A stretch of 64,000 bases of DNA from Planctomycetota bacterium. GTDB taxonomy: Bacteria; Planctomycetota; Phycisphaerae; Phycisphaerales; SM1A02. Position 1 is the first letter of the stretch. Every line of letters starts with the position of its first letter. Shown piece after piece: positions 35,766-46,200 of this stretch. The position numbers and the translations under genes were made by a program. The DNA lies in assembly GCA_026386795.1 (NCBI GenBank), contig JAPLMU010000052.1, positions 1-64,000 on the forward strand. The letters run 5' to 3'. The notes below the pieces were generated by a model, which was given only the letters and a program-made list of their open reading frames with translations, did no database searches and had not been told where the DNA came from.

Positions 35766-36271
35766 GGCGTTGCTTGCGCGAGTTGTTCGCGCCGCCACAC
35801 GATCCAACTTGAGTCTGGAAGTGAGTGCCCCATCTGTCGGAACATGAATGAAATCTGTGCGTTGTGATACAGCGCATGTGTTGGCAGTTGCACCAAGACA
35901 TCGCGGGCGAGCTGGCGGAACTCCTTGCCGTCTCGAACACGAACGACGACGCGATTGCATTCGGCGTCCGTCAATTGATGGAGATATTCATCCCACCGCC
36001 CGCGGATCAATGGCCACGCTGTCCGAATCGCGGCGATGGTTGGAAACTCATTGGGAGAAGCCATTGTTGCGGTTGCATCGCCTTGTAGAGCGCCGATCCA
36101 AATCCGCTCCGCTCCCATCAAGTGCGTCAATGTGCCGTGAATGCTTCCGCATCCAATCGGGAAGTCCCGCCGGAAGTCGGTTTCAGGCAAGGCAGCGGCG
36201 GCATCAAGGGTGCGCCCGGTGAGCCAACGCATCCAAGTGTGTGTTTCACGAATGAGTGTGATACTGTCCAT
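35762..36271 (-). CDS. DinB-family protein
   Basis: The 169-residue four-helix DinB/YfiT-like protein shows the metal-binding His pattern: the His in GSIHGTLTHLMGAE and the pair in LPTHALYHNAQISFMFRQMG. Many members are thiol-dependent metalloenzymes; the substrate here is unknown. TATCGT lies 7 nt before the ATG on the minus strand. It is translationally coupled to the PLP enzyme downstream. Confidence 0.85.
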   Translation of the reverse strand: MDSITLIRETHTWMRWLTGRTLDAAAALPETDFRRDFPIGCGSIHGTLTHLMGAERIWIGALQGDATATMASPNEFPTIAAIRTAWPLIRGRWDEYLHQLTDAECNRVVVRVRDGKEFRQLARDVLVQLPTHALYHNAQISFMFRQMGHSLPDSSWIVWRREQLAQATP

Positions 36272-36328
36272 GCGACAAACGATAGCCGCAATGTGCGTAG
36301 CCGCGCGCCAAGCATCTTCGGCGCAGTA

Positions 36329-37282
36329 TCACTCCGCGTCCGCAGTGCCCCATGAGAAGTGCTGTCGATACAACTTTCTATGGATGGAAATCTCAATCCA
36401 ATGGACGCCAGGCGTCGCGAGGATTTTCATTCGCAGCTCGTCAAAGTGAGCGTCGTCGCGGACGTTGAATTCCGCCGCAATCTGGAACCGCCCGCTCACT
36501 ATGCTAAGAAACGATAGTTCTGGCAGTTTGGCGAGTTCAGCGGCCAACTCGCGCGTTGGAATACTGGTGATGATGTTCACGAGCCCAGAGAGATTCATCG
36601 CAATACGCGTTGGATCTGGAAGTGTGATGACACGGAGGACTTGGTCACTCATGAGCTTGCGTAATCGATCAGCTGCACTCGTAGCAGAAATGTTCGTGCG
36701 AAGCGCGATATCAGTGAATGACATGCGCGCATCCTGTTGGACGTGGCGAATGATCTGTCGATCAGTGCGGTCGATGTTGCGGGGCTCGCTCTGCGCGATG
36801 GGTGACGGGTGACCACGTTGCGCGTCGGGAAACTCAAGGACAATATGTAGCTCGGAGTCGTGGATCAATCGGTCGGCAACAATGGCATGATCGATGAGCG
36901 AGACCATTTCGATCGAGTCGCGCGCTGTTCCGTAAACAATTAAGTCCCACACTCCTAGTGCGGCACTGATGTACGAGAATTGCGGGTGCGCTAGGAGACT
37001 CGCGGCGGCTGCATCGGTGCTGCCATTGACGCGGAGATATGCCATGAACTGTGTCTGTAGCCCGAGGAATTCCGGCGGTACGAAGCCAAGTACCCGAACC
37101 GACTTCTCTTCAATTAAGCGCGCAAGGCGCCGGCTGACATTTGCCTCTGAGATGCCGGTTTGTTGCGCGAGCTCGCGTCCAGAGGCGCGACCATCAAGTT
37201 GCAGGATTCCAATGATCTTCCGATCCGCTTCGTCGAGTGGTGGAAGTGAAGGGTCTGAAAAGCGTGGCGGGCTGTGAAGCAT
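36329..37282 (-). CDS. Double Lrp/AsnC-type transcription regulator
   Basis: The 317-residue protein contains two consecutive Lrp units. Unit 1 (about residues 15-150) begins DEADRKIIGILQLDGR with HTH GISEANVSRRLARLI and an effector-like domain. Unit 2 (about 168-310) begins DRTDRQIIRHVQQDAR with HTH NISATSAADRLRKLM. Single Lrp proteins are about 150 residues, so this is a fused dimer. The regulated genes are unknown. Dyads upstream (see 37283-37678) could be self-operators. Confidence 0.87.
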   Translation of the reverse strand: MLHSPPRFSDPSLPPLDEADRKIIGILQLDGRASGRELAQQTGISEANVSRRLARLIEEKSVRVLGFVPPEFLGLQTQFMAYLRVNGSTDAAAASLLAHPQFSYISAALGVWDLIVYGTARDSIEMVSLIDHAIVADRLIHDSELHIVLEFPDAQRGHPSPIAQSEPRNIDRTDRQIIRHVQQDARMSFTDIALRTNISATSAADRLRKLMSDQVLRVITLPDPTRIAMNLSGLVNIITSIPTRELAAELAKLPELSFLSIVSGRFQIAAEFNVRDDAHFDELRMKILATPGVHWIEISIHRKLYRQHFSWGTADAE

Positions 37283-37678
37283 GGTGTTGGGGGATTGAGC
37301 AACGGGTCCACTGCCAGGCGCGAAACTCGTCCGCGATTGCGGACGCTGCGCTGGCCCCCGGAATTTTTTGCACTTGATACGAATGCAAGTGCTCGAAATG
37401 CCCCCACTGGATTTCTCCAGCTCCCCGGACGTGGAATACCGTGACCATCAACCGACACCAATAAACACCTATCAAAGCACACAAATTCGACCTCGCCTCG
37501 TCACATGGAGGCTTTCTTAAGAAGCACGAATTGTGCGTATCGGACGTATGCGAAAGGCACTTGAAGTCTATTCCTATCTGGATAGATGTCAAATTGCAAA
37601 GCGTAATACCCTTGATAATTGCGCATTCAAGCGTGACTCGTGACCCATCCAACGTGACCTGAGGCATAGACTTTGGTC
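37283..37678. other. Intergenic region between the Lrp-like gene and the thiC riboswitch
   Basis: I see no convincing gene here. It contains a 7-bp stem CGTCCGC/GCGGACG with loop GATT (37328-37345), a GCACTTG-N9-CAAGTGC dyad (37370-37392), and a shorter GCAC...GTGC dyad (37524-37536). The first two lie in the leader or promoter of the Lrp-like gene. The thiC promoter hexamer is at the right end. Confidence 0.5.
37667..37672 (+). promoter_or_regulatory. Probable -10 of the thiC transcript
   Basis: TAGACT lies 6 nt before the first base of riboswitch helix P1 (37679), which would place the transcription start at or near the aptamer. No good -35 was seen. Confidence 0.45.
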
Positions 37679-37765
37679 ATTCGCTCGGGGCGCGGCCGCA
37701 CTGGTGGTCCGCTGAGAAGTACCCGCGGAACCTGACCCGGTTCGTACCGGCGTAGGGAAGCGAAT
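37679..37765 (+). ncRNA. TPP riboswitch (THI element) controlling thiC
   Basis: Conserved THI-box pieces are present: GGGGCGCGGCC, then CTGAGAAGTACCCGC, GAACCTGACC, and GCGTAGGGAAG. Helix P1 pairs ATTCGCT (37679-37685) with AGCGAAT (37759-37765). Location directly upstream of thiC, a standard TPP target, supports it. Confidence 0.95.
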
Positions 37766-37857
37766 AGCAGTTTCCGCACGCACGCGGGTTGCTATTCATC
37801 CTCATGCTGGTTTGTCTCGCGGTGAGTGTCGCTTGACCACCATTTCCATGAGGATGA
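37762..37857 (+). promoter_or_regulatory. Candidate riboswitch expression platform with SD sequestration
   Basis: GAATAGCA (37762-37769), which overlaps the 3' arm of P1, can pair with TGCTATTC (37790-37797). TCATCCTCATG (37796-37806) is a perfect 11-nt complement of CATGAGGATGA (37847-37857), which holds the thiC GAGGA ribosome-binding site. With TPP bound, P1 blocks the first pairing and the second can hide the ribosome-binding site. The switching order is inferred. Confidence 0.6.
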
Positions 37858-37861
37858 ACAC

Positions 37862-39751
37862 ATGATCAGCACCGCAACTGGATACGCCCTTCCCCTTCAT
37901 GGGGCATTCAACCCATCAACCGACGCGCAGGGCACATCGCCTGGAAGCTTTGCGCGGAGTTCTGACATTGGCGGTCCATTGGCCTTCAGTTCACCGGACA
38001 CGCCCGGGATGCCTGCGCCAAGTAGTCAAACGGCGTGGGATTTCTTGCCATCAGGGTGGTCATATACGCGCCTGTCCGCGCCCACAACTGGAGGCGCCAC
38101 CAACGGCACCCATGGCGCCTCGCATAGTTCGGTGGACTTTGTCAGTGCGCGCGGTGAGTGGATGCGTGTTGCTCACCCCAAGGGGTTTGTGCCAATCACA
38201 CAACTCGAAAGCGCACGGCTTGGCATCATCACCGCACAGATGCGTCGCGTGGCAGAGCGCGAGCCGCACCTGTCCGCTGTACAGGTGCGCGACGAGATTG
38301 CCGCTGGTCGCATGGTGATTCCCGCGAACATTGCACACCTTGGCTATGGACTTGATCCGATGGCGATCGGGCGTGCATCGAAGACGAAAATCAATGCCAA
38401 CATGGGTGCGTCCCCAGTTTCAAGCGGTACGCATGAAGAGGTGGAAAAGCTGAAATGGGCTGAGAAATGGGGCGCGGATACGGTCATGGACCTTTCCACC
38501 GGCGGCAACCTTGATGAATGCCGCGACGCGTTGATTCGCAATAGCACGGTACCGATCGGCACTGTCCCGATCTATTCGATGATCATTGGGCGCAAGCTAG
38601 AAGACTTGGACGAGTCCATGATCCTGGAGACGCTTGAGCACCAGGCTCGGCAGGGTGTTGACTACTTCACCATTCATGCCGGCGTGCTGCGCGAGCACTT
38701 GCCATTCATCAAGCGGCGCCTGATTGGAATTGTCAGCCGCGGTGGATCGCTACTAGCAAAGTGGATGCTGGTGAACAACAAGCAGAATCCAATGTATGAC
38801 GGTTGGGAGCGAATCTGCGAAGTGCTGCGCCGGCATGATGTCACCTTCTCAATTGGTGATGGCCTTCGACCTGGCGGACTGGCCGACGCCACGGATCGCG
38901 CGCAGTTGGCGGAGTTGGAGACCATTGGTGAACTCACCGAGCGCGCGTGGCGCATGGGCGTGCAAGTCATGGTTGAGGGGCCAGGGCATGTGCCGTTCGA
39001 TCAGATTGAATTCAACATGAAATTGCAGCGCACGCTTTGTCACGGCGCGCCGTTCTATGTACTTGGTCCGCTCGTCACAGACATCTTTCCGGGCTATGAC
39101 CACATCACAAGTTGCATCGGCGCCACTGCCGCGGGCTATCACGGCGCCAGCATGCTTTGCTACGTGACTCCCAAAGAGCACTTAGGCCTGCCGAAGAAGG
39201 ATGACGTGAAACAAGGCTGTATTGCCTACAAAATTGCGGCTCACGCAGCAGATGTGGCGCTCGGCATTCCAGGCGCGCGCGATCGTGATGATGAACTCAC
39301 CAAAGCCCGCGCCGCGTTGAATTGGGAGAAGCACTTTGAGTTGAGCTTTGACCCAGACACAGCCCGCGCGTACCACGATGAGGACCTTGATGTTGATACA
39401 GACTTTTGCGCCATGTGCGGGCACGACTGGTGCAGCGTGCGCATCAGCAAGGAGATTCAAGAATTCGCCAGCGGCAAGGATGAGGAGTACCAGCGCGGCA
39501 AGCCGGTGAAGAGTGCCGCACTGAGCGCGGAGCAGCAGGAGATACTTACGAAGCGCGGCGTATTGAGTCCCGACGAGATTCACAAGCTTGCTTCAAAGAC
39601 GCGTAAGGCAGTAGGCGCTGAAGAGGGCAAGGCAAATTGCCACAGCGACTATGTCGATCCCGACGCGGCGAAGGAAGTGCAAGGTGCCAAGCTGGTGCAA
39701 TTGAACACTGCTCCAGCACACAACCTTTCAACTCATGACTCGGTGATTTGA
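37862..39751 (+). CDS. thiC: Phosphomethylpyrimidine synthase ThiC
   Basis: This radical SAM enzyme makes HMP-P from AIR in thiamine synthesis. The 629-residue product has the ThiC core ([65 protein letters not shown]) and the C-terminal 4Fe-4S motif CAMCGHDWC. The first 90 residues are Ser/Gly/Pro-rich and unlike the usual ThiC N-terminus. ATG 37862 is chosen because GAGGA (37850-37854) lies 7 nt upstream and is the predicted riboswitch target; the frame stays open to a GTG at 37826. Confidence 0.97.
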   Translation: MISTATGYALPLHGAFNPSTDAQGTSPGSFARSSDIGGPLAFSSPDTPGMPAPSSQTAWDFLPSGWSYTRLSAPTTGGATNGTHGASHSSVDFVSARGEWMRVAHPKGFVPITQLESARLGIITAQMRRVAEREPHLSAVQVRDEIAAGRMVIPANIAHLGYGLDPMAIGRASKTKINANMGASPVSSGTHEEVEKLKWAEKWGADTVMDLSTGGNLDECRDALIRNSTVPIGTVPIYSMIIGRKLEDLDESMILETLEHQARQGVDYFTIHAGVLREHLPFIKRRLIGIVSRGGSLLAKWMLVNNKQNPMYDGWERICEVLRRHDVTFSIGDGLRPGGLADATDRAQLAELETIGELTERAWRMGVQVMVEGPGHVPFDQIEFNMKLQRTLCHGAPFYVLGPLVTDIFPGYDHITSCIGATAAGYHGASMLCYVTPKEHLGLPKKDDVKQGCIAYKIAAHAADVALGIPGARDRDDELTKARAALNWEKHFELSFDPDTARAYHDEDLDVDTDFCAMCGHDWCSVRISKEIQEFASGKDEEYQRGKPVKSAALSAEQQEILTKRGVLSPDEIHKLASKTRKAVGAEEGKANCHSDYVDPDAAKEVQGAKLVQLNTAPAHNLSTHDSVI

Positions 39752-39788
39752 TATTTCATCGCTAGCAGCCGATGTTTCTCAGCGCTGA

Positions 39789-41042
39789 CTAGGCGGCAGG
39801 TCTTCCGCGCAGCCAGTTTGACTCTTGGCATTGATTCGGTCGCGCTAGGAGCGCGCTGATGGTGGAAGCGACATCGAAAGCAGCGCGTGGATTGCCAGCC
39901 GCACTCGATGCCACACGCATGCGTTGTAATCGTTGCGGGTCAGCGAAGATCGCTGCTGCCACGGATCCAGCATCGGCGGCACGAGAAGTTCGAACGGCAG
40001 CGCCGATCGCAACCAGCATGTCTGCATTTCGCTCTTCTTGGCCTGGAATTGGCTGCAACAGCACCATTGGTAGTCCTACTGCGCGCGCCTCGGTTGTGGT
40101 GAGACCTCCAGGCTTGCCGACCATCAGATCTGCTGCCGCCATGAGTTCATGCATGGCATTGGTGTAACCCAGTACGCGCAATTCTGGACCTCGTAAGTCG
40201 CCGCGACTGCGCTGCGCTTGCAGTGCGGTCATGGCGGTTGCAAGGGGAGCGTTCTTCCCGCACACCACCACGATGGTGCAGTCGATGCTTGTGGCTATCA
40301 GTGATCGCACTACGGTTGGGATGTCGCCAAGTCCATGCCCGCCACCACAAACCAAGATCATCGGTCGACCGGAATTCGGCGCAGCAAATGACCGCTGATG
40401 TGTCATGCAGAAATGTGGATCAATGGGTATTCCGGTGATCTCAACTCGTGTGGGATCCATTCCGCCAGCGATTGCGGCGGTGCGAGCGGCGCGACTGGCG
40501 ACACAAGTGACATCGACGCCGGCCTGCAGCCACACCGCGTGTGGATGTTCATCAGTAACGACAGTTACCACGGGAGCGCTCAATTCCCCGCGGATTCGCA
40601 TTCTTCCAAGGAGTGCGCTCGTGAGAAAGTGGGTGGATACAACTACATCAGCACTGTGAAGAGCAGGATGTGCGCGAAATTTCCCCATCACTGAGTCTTC
40701 AAAGCGGTCGAGTGCTGGTCCGAGTGTTCGCCGGTCTCGGCGCGGAATATCCGTGCTGTTATAGAGAGCACCGACGACGCGTGGTGCGTGGCGGATGGCA
40801 CGAAGGTAGCCATCGCGATACACGCTGCTAAACCACCGCGGCGCGTGTTCAAGTGCCTCGATGAAGGTGGCCTCAGAAAGTTGCCCTCGCGCCCGCAATG
40901 CGTCATGTATGGCTGCTGACGCCCGCGTGTGTCCACATCCGACCGAACTGCTGCAGAATGTGACTCGCATGGGTGTCATTGGTGTCATAGGGGTCATGGG
41001 CGTCATGGGACGGTCGGCGAAAGTTCGGCAGTCAGTACGCAT
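39789..41042 (-). CDS. MGDG synthase/UgtP-like glycosyltransferase (GT28-type)
   Basis: The 417-residue product resembles diacylglycerol glucosyltransferase and monogalactosyldiacylglycerol synthase: CSSSVGCGHTRASAAI at the N-terminus, THFLTSALLG, TDEHPHAVW, ITGIPIDPHF, then the donor-site region LVCGGGHGLGDIP and KPGGLTTTEARAVGLPM. It probably glycosylates a lipid. Start 41042 has GAGGA 8 nt upstream and overlaps the LpxH-like gene by 11 bp. Four tandem ATGACNCCN units then encode MTPMTPMTPMTP just before the conserved fold, giving several in-frame ATGs. Confidence 0.82.
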   Translation of the reverse strand: MRTDCRTFADRPMTPMTPMTPMTPMRVTFCSSSVGCGHTRASAAIHDALRARGQLSEATFIEALEHAPRWFSSVYRDGYLRAIRHAPRVVGALYNSTDIPRRDRRTLGPALDRFEDSVMGKFRAHPALHSADVVVSTHFLTSALLGRMRIRGELSAPVVTVVTDEHPHAVWLQAGVDVTCVASRAARTAAIAGGMDPTRVEITGIPIDPHFCMTHQRSFAAPNSGRPMILVCGGGHGLGDIPTVVRSLIATSIDCTIVVVCGKNAPLATAMTALQAQRSRGDLRGPELRVLGYTNAMHELMAAADLMVGKPGGLTTTEARAVGLPMVLLQPIPGQEERNADMLVAIGAAVRTSRAADAGSVAAAIFADPQRLQRMRVASSAAGNPRAAFDVASTISALLARPNQCQESNWLRGRPAA

Positions 41043-41868
41043 GTGCACCGTCCTCGGTGATGATGCTGTGTTCAGGAATGTTGATGGTTTCGGGATGTTC
41101 CGTTGGGTCAGGCTTCCAGCCAACAGAGCGCAGAAGGGCCTCAACATCAATGATTTCGAGGCGCCCATCCGCGTGTTCCACGAGCGCCGATGCACGCTCG
41201 ATCCAGTCGCCACAGTTGGCATAGATCAGTCCGTCTGCACGCTGTTCAATGCGCGGCTCGTGAATGTGTCCGCAGATCACACCATCAAGCGAGCGCCGCT
41301 TCGCCTCATCAGCCAGAACTTCCTCAAACTTGGAAATGAAAGTGCAAGCACTCTTCACCTTCTTTTTGATCGTCTGCGAGAATGACCAACGTCCAAGACC
41401 AACGCACGACCGCATGGCATTGGCGATGCGATTTAGTTGCACTAGATAGTCGTATCCATAAGTGCCAAGCAACGAAAGCAACTTTGAATGCTGCACAATG
41501 AGATCGAATTCATCACCGTGGCACACGAGTAGTTGTTGACCGCTGGCAAGGCGGTGGACCGCTTGCTTTGCAATGCGAATGCCAGCAAGTTCCGTGCCCG
41601 CGTATGGGCGCAGAGAGTCGTCGTGATTGCCTGGGATGTAAATCACTTTCGTCCCGTGGCGCGCGAGCTTCAAAAGGCGCCGTATCACCTGATTGTGAGT
41701 GAGTGGCCATGTCCAGCGTTGGCGCAGTGCCCACATGTCGACGATGTCGCCGACGAGGTAGAGCCGTTCGCATTGCACTCGCTTCAGAAACGCTGCGAAT
41801 TCCTCGGCGCGTGCCCCGCGAAATCCCAAGTGGACATCGCTCACAAAGACGGTTCGGTAGGCGAACAT
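41032..41868 (-). CDS. LpxH-like UDP-2,3-diacylglucosamine diphosphatase/metallophosphoesterase
   Basis: The 278-residue calcineurin-like phosphoesterase has all metal motifs: SDVHLG, GDIVDMW, PGNHDD, CHGDEFD, GHIHEPRI and CGDWIE. LpxH hydrolyses UDP-diacylglucosamine in lipid A synthesis; related membrane-lipid phosphoesterases are common, and no other lpx gene is here, so the substrate is uncertain. A strong ribosome-binding site (GGGAGGA, 6 nt spacer) precedes the ATG. It is coupled to the lipid glycosyltransferase downstream, which suggests an envelope-lipid role. Confidence 0.82.
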   Translation of the reverse strand: MFAYRTVFVSDVHLGFRGARAEEFAAFLKRVQCERLYLVGDIVDMWALRQRWTWPLTHNQVIRRLLKLARHGTKVIYIPGNHDDSLRPYAGTELAGIRIAKQAVHRLASGQQLLVCHGDEFDLIVQHSKLLSLLGTYGYDYLVQLNRIANAMRSCVGLGRWSFSQTIKKKVKSACTFISKFEEVLADEAKRRSLDGVICGHIHEPRIEQRADGLIYANCGDWIERASALVEHADGRLEIIDVEALLRSVGWKPDPTEHPETINIPEHSIITEDGAHAY

Positions 41869-41881
41869 ATCTGGTCCTCCC

Positions 41882-41906
41882 TTAGAAACCGGCCAAAGCC
41901 TGGCCG
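41882..41906 (-). terminator. Weak hairpin between pepP and the LpxH-like gene
   Basis: On the minus strand CGGCCA/TGGCCG arms with a 5-nt loop are followed by GTTTCT, just before the LpxH-like ribosome-binding site. It may partly terminate pepP transcription. Confidence 0.35.
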
Positions 41907-42018
41907 CGGCGGGAGGCGCGATCCATGCGATCTCCCAACCGGATCATCGGTTGTCTCTATGTACATTCCGTGAGGTAGATGCCGTTCTAAGCCAAGTCTG
42001 AACAATCCATGAGCAAAT

Positions 42019-43245
42019 TTAGCGCTTCATCGCTTGTTCAACTTCGTCGGCACTGCGCGGGATACCTGTAGTGAGCACCTCATGGCCACTAGTGGTCACT
42101 GCGACATCGTCTTCGATGCGGATCCCAACAGACTCCTTGGGAAGGTAGATGCCCGGCTCAATGGTAATGACGGCGCCGACTTCAAGCGGCGCGTCTGGGG
42201 AAGCATCGTGCGTCTCGAGACCGAGATGGTGGCCCATTCCATGGATGAAGGCGTCCCCAAAGCCGGCGTCCGCAATGACCTTGCGGCCAGCGGCATCAAT
42301 GTCAGCAAGCGTTGCTCCGGGCTTTACTGCAGCAATTGCGGCTGCTTGGGAGCGGAGCACCAAGTCATAGAGCTCGCGCTGGCGTGTCGTGAACTTTCCA
42401 GAGACAGGCAGGGTGCGCGTGACATCCGCTGAGTAGCCCGCGTACTTCGCGCCACTGTCAAGGACCACCAAATCGCCGGCAGCCAAGGCCCGATCATTGG
42501 CGTGGTAGTGCAGGACGGTGGCGTTAAATCCGCCGCCAGCGATGGTGCGGAAAGCCAATTCCCGTGCGCCGTTGCTGCGGTACGCATGCTCCACGGCTTC
42601 TTGTAGATCAAACTCGTTCATCCCCGCTCGCATTGATTTCATTGCGGCTGCAAAGCCAGTAGCGGTAATGCGACCGGCTTCCCGTACGCATGCAATTTCT
42701 GCTGCGCTTTTGGAAGCACGCATCTTCACCAAGAGATCGCTGCGGTCGGTGATTTGCGTTCCTGGAACGCGCTCAGCCTGCGCGCGCAGGATGGCGAAGT
42801 CCGCGGAGACTGGTGCGTTCCAGGCAGCAAGCGGCATGAGGCATGCAAGGGAACGCGAGCGTCGCGTTGCTTCCAAGAGAAGCCTGCTCAGCGTTCCAGT
42901 GCGCAGTACGGTGTCGAAGCCGGTGTTGGTTCTGAGCGCTCCGCCGAGTTCATCGCGGAATCCGTCCCACTTCTCGACCTCTGGGTTGAGTGGTCGCAAG
43001 AGCAAGGTGGCGCGCTTGGATGGCACTGGGTTCGTCGGGTCAAGGAACAGCATCGCGCCTGGTTCATCAGTGATGCCCGTGAGGTATTCAAAGTGCGCGT
43101 GCGGTTTCCACGGATGGTGAAGCGATGGGTCCGCCTCGCCAGCAAGTACTAGTCCAGAGGACCGACCAAGGTCGACAAGAATCTGGTCGCGGCGAGCGCG
43201 GAATTCAGCGTGCGTGATTGACGGCGCTGCGGTGGCGTTGCTCAT
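42019..43245 (-). CDS. pepP: Xaa-Pro aminopeptidase (M24B)
   Basis: The 408-residue product removes N-terminal residues before proline. The N-terminal domain (LVLAGEADPSLHHPWKPHAH) leads to the pita-bread fold with the five metal ligands in VLDSGAKYAGYSADVTRT, HGMGHHLGLETHD, TIEPGIY and GIRIEDDV. All are intact. TAACCT on the minus strand lies 7 nt before the ATG. The RND permease gene ends 11 bp upstream, but the promoter hexamer suggests separate transcription. Confidence 0.93.
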   Translation of the reverse strand: MSNATAAPSITHAEFRARRDQILVDLGRSSGLVLAGEADPSLHHPWKPHAHFEYLTGITDEPGAMLFLDPTNPVPSKRATLLLRPLNPEVEKWDGFRDELGGALRTNTGFDTVLRTGTLSRLLLEATRRSRSLACLMPLAAWNAPVSADFAILRAQAERVPGTQITDRSDLLVKMRASKSAAEIACVREAGRITATGFAAAMKSMRAGMNEFDLQEAVEHAYRSNGARELAFRTIAGGGFNATVLHYHANDRALAAGDLVVLDSGAKYAGYSADVTRTLPVSGKFTTRQRELYDLVLRSQAAAIAAVKPGATLADIDAAGRKVIADAGFGDAFIHGMGHHLGLETHDASPDAPLEVGAVITIEPGIYLPKESVGIRIEDDVAVTTSGHEVLTTGIPRSADEVEQAMKR

Positions 43246-43255
43246 ACCGCGAAGG

Positions 43256-46200
43256 TTACTTGGCTGAGTGTGCAGTGTCTCCGTCGTCGGGACCCCAAAC
43301 GCGGTCGCGAATCACCACAAGGAGCGCATAGAAGACCGGCACAATGACCAAGGAAAGGAGTGTGGAAACGGCCAATCCAACCATAACGGTCACGCCGATT
43401 GAGCGCCGTGCGCTTGCACCCGCGCCAGTAGCGATTACCAAGGGCGCGACACCCAAGATGAAACTGAGCGCGGTCATGAGGATCGGTCGCAGGCGTAGTC
43501 GTGCTGCGTCCAGAGCCGCCTGTACTGGAGTCAAGCCTCGTTCTGTACCTGCTTTGGCGAATTCCACAATCAGGATGGCGTTCTTTGCGGCTAGTCCAAT
43601 GAGCATGACCAACCCGATCTGTGCATAGATATCAAGTGGCATCCCGGCGGCTCGCAAACCTCCGACTGCTCCGAGAACTGCGAATGGAACAGCGATGACC
43701 ACAAGAATCGGAAGCGTCCAACTCTCGTACTGTGCTGCCAAGAATAGGAACACCGCGATGATTGCCAATGTGAACACAATAGGAGCAGCGTTCGCCGAGG
43801 TTTGTTCCTGGAAGACGATGCCGGTCCACTCGTAGGTCATTCCTTGCGGTAGGACTTTGTCACAAATCTGCTCCATGAATGCAGTGGCGTCTCCGGAGCT
43901 AATCCCCGGTGCGCCAGCGCCATTGATGGCAATGGTGTCGGTGACGTTGTAGTGAGTGATGTTGTCTGGGCCAGTGGTGGTGCGTTCATGAGCGAACGCG
44001 GAAAATGGAATCATTTCCCGCGCGTTGTTCATCACGTAAATCTTGCCGAGGTCCTCGGGGGCCATCCGGTAACGCGCATCAGCCTGCACATAGACCTGAT
44101 AGACCTGATTGAATCGGTTGAACTGGTTGACATACGCACTTCCGAAATTCAGCTGCAAAGCAGCGAATGCGTCCGCGACGGTGACGCCTAGTCGCTGCAA
44201 CTTTGCGCGATCAATATCGAGCCAAACCTGGGGAACATCCTTCTGGAAGAAGGTGGAAACGCCAAGCAACTTGTCTGGGTATTTGCGCGTCTCGTTCACC
44301 ACATCCATTGCCGCCGCGTACAGCGCGTCGGTGCCGAGGCCAGCGCGATCGATCAATTGCAACTGAAATCCACCAACCGATCCGAGTCCAGGAATCGACG
44401 GAGGATTGAACGGGAATGCCATGCCGCCAGGAATCGTCCAAAGAAGTGGCTGCAGTCGTTGCACAATGGCGCTCGTCGTGTGTTGCAGGCCCTTCCGCTC
44501 GGACCATGGCTTCAGTACGGGAATCAGCACGCCGCTATTGGACTGCGGTGCATTTGCGATGAAGTTGAGACCGTTGATCTCAATCACTGTGTCAACTTCT
44601 GGTTGTGCGGCGACGATCTTCCGCGCCTCCGCTGCAACGGCATTGGTTCGATCCAGTGGTGAGCCTGCCGGCAACTGATAGGCAACAAAGAAGTAGCCGT
44701 TGTCTTCATCAGGAACGAACGCCGTGGGCGCCGTGGTCACTAACCACAGTGCGGCCGCGATCGCAACGACAAAGATGACGCCAGCTACCACCCAGCGCCG
44801 AATTAGCCAGCCAACAGTGGATTCGTACGCCAGTTCAACACCATTGAATTTTCGGTTGAAAGCACCAAAGAAACCACGATCAGCCATCTTGCGCGGCCGC
44901 AAGAATATGGCCGCAAGTGCTGGGCTGAGCGTCAGCGAATTGATGCTGGAAAGAACCACCGATATGGCGATGGTCATTGCAAATTGATTGTAGAGCTGCC
45001 CAGTAACACCAGGCATCAATGCTGCGGGTACGAATACTGCTACCAGTGAGAGCGTGGTTGCAATGATTGGTCCGGCGACCTCCTTCATCGCGGTACTCGC
45101 GGCGCGGTACGGATCAGTCTCGCCACCCTCAAACTTACGCTCGACATTTTCCACCACCACGATGGCATCGTCCACCACGATGCCGATCGAGAGCACGAGG
45201 CCAAGCAGCGTGAGCGTATTGATAGAAAATCCCATCGCCAGCATCACTGCGAATGTTCCAATGATTGACACCGGAATGGCAATCATTGGGATCAGCGTCG
45301 TCCGGAAACTCTGCAGGAAGACGTAGATGATGATCAGTACAAGGAGCGCAGCTTCCCAGAAGGTTGAAACGACTTCTTCAATCGACGCCCGGACGAACTT
45401 TGTGGTGTCGTAGTTGATTCGGTAGTCGACGTCCTCGGGGAAGTCTTTCTTCAGTGACTCCATCGCCGCAGCAACACCTTTGGCAATCTCAAATGCATTC
45501 GATCCCGGCAGCTGGAACACGCCCAGCAGCCCGGTTGCATCGCCGTCTTGCTTGCCAACAGTTGTGTAGCTCGCTGCGCCAAGTTCTACGCGCGCTACAT
45601 CCTTGAGAAGCACAGTGCCTTTGTCACTGCTCCGCACCACGATCTGCTCGAACTCTTTCACTTGTTCGAGCCGGCCCAGTGTGTTCACTTGCATAACAAA
45701 CGCTGGCACCGCGGTGACAGGAGATGCTCCGGCCTGACCGCCAACCGCTTGGCGATTCTGCTCATCAATGGCCTTGTAGACATCCGTGGGCTCAATGCCG
45801 AGTGACGCCAGCTTTGGCGTATCCATCCAAATACGCATGGAATATTGGCGGAGACCGAAGTTGGAAACCTGAGAAACGCCCGGGATGCGTTGCAAGGTCT
45901 GCACAATATTGATGTCTGCGTAATTGGCCAGGAAGTCAGCGTCGTAGGTGCCCTTGGGCGAACGCAGACCGACTACCTGCACAAAGTCGGTTGACTGCTT
46001 GCGCACAGAGATGCCTTGACGTTGCACTTCGGGGGGCAACTGTGGAATAGCAGTCTGCGCATAGTTCTGTACATCGACAGTACCGATGGAGAGGTCGTAG
46101 CCAACAGCAAATGTCACGGTGATCACAGCATTGCCACCGTTCACCGAATTGCTCGACATGTAGATCATGCCCGGCACGCCGTTGATTTGACGTTCAAGCA

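Noticed and set aside
34785..35960. 65-codon N-terminal extension of the PLP enzyme
   Set aside because: It overlaps the DinB gene in another frame; ATG 35765 in the ATGA overlap starts the conserved domain.
37194..37667. Minus-strand open frame of 157 codons upstream of the Lrp-like gene
   Set aside because: It overlaps the start of the Lrp-like gene in another frame and shows no recognisable protein features.
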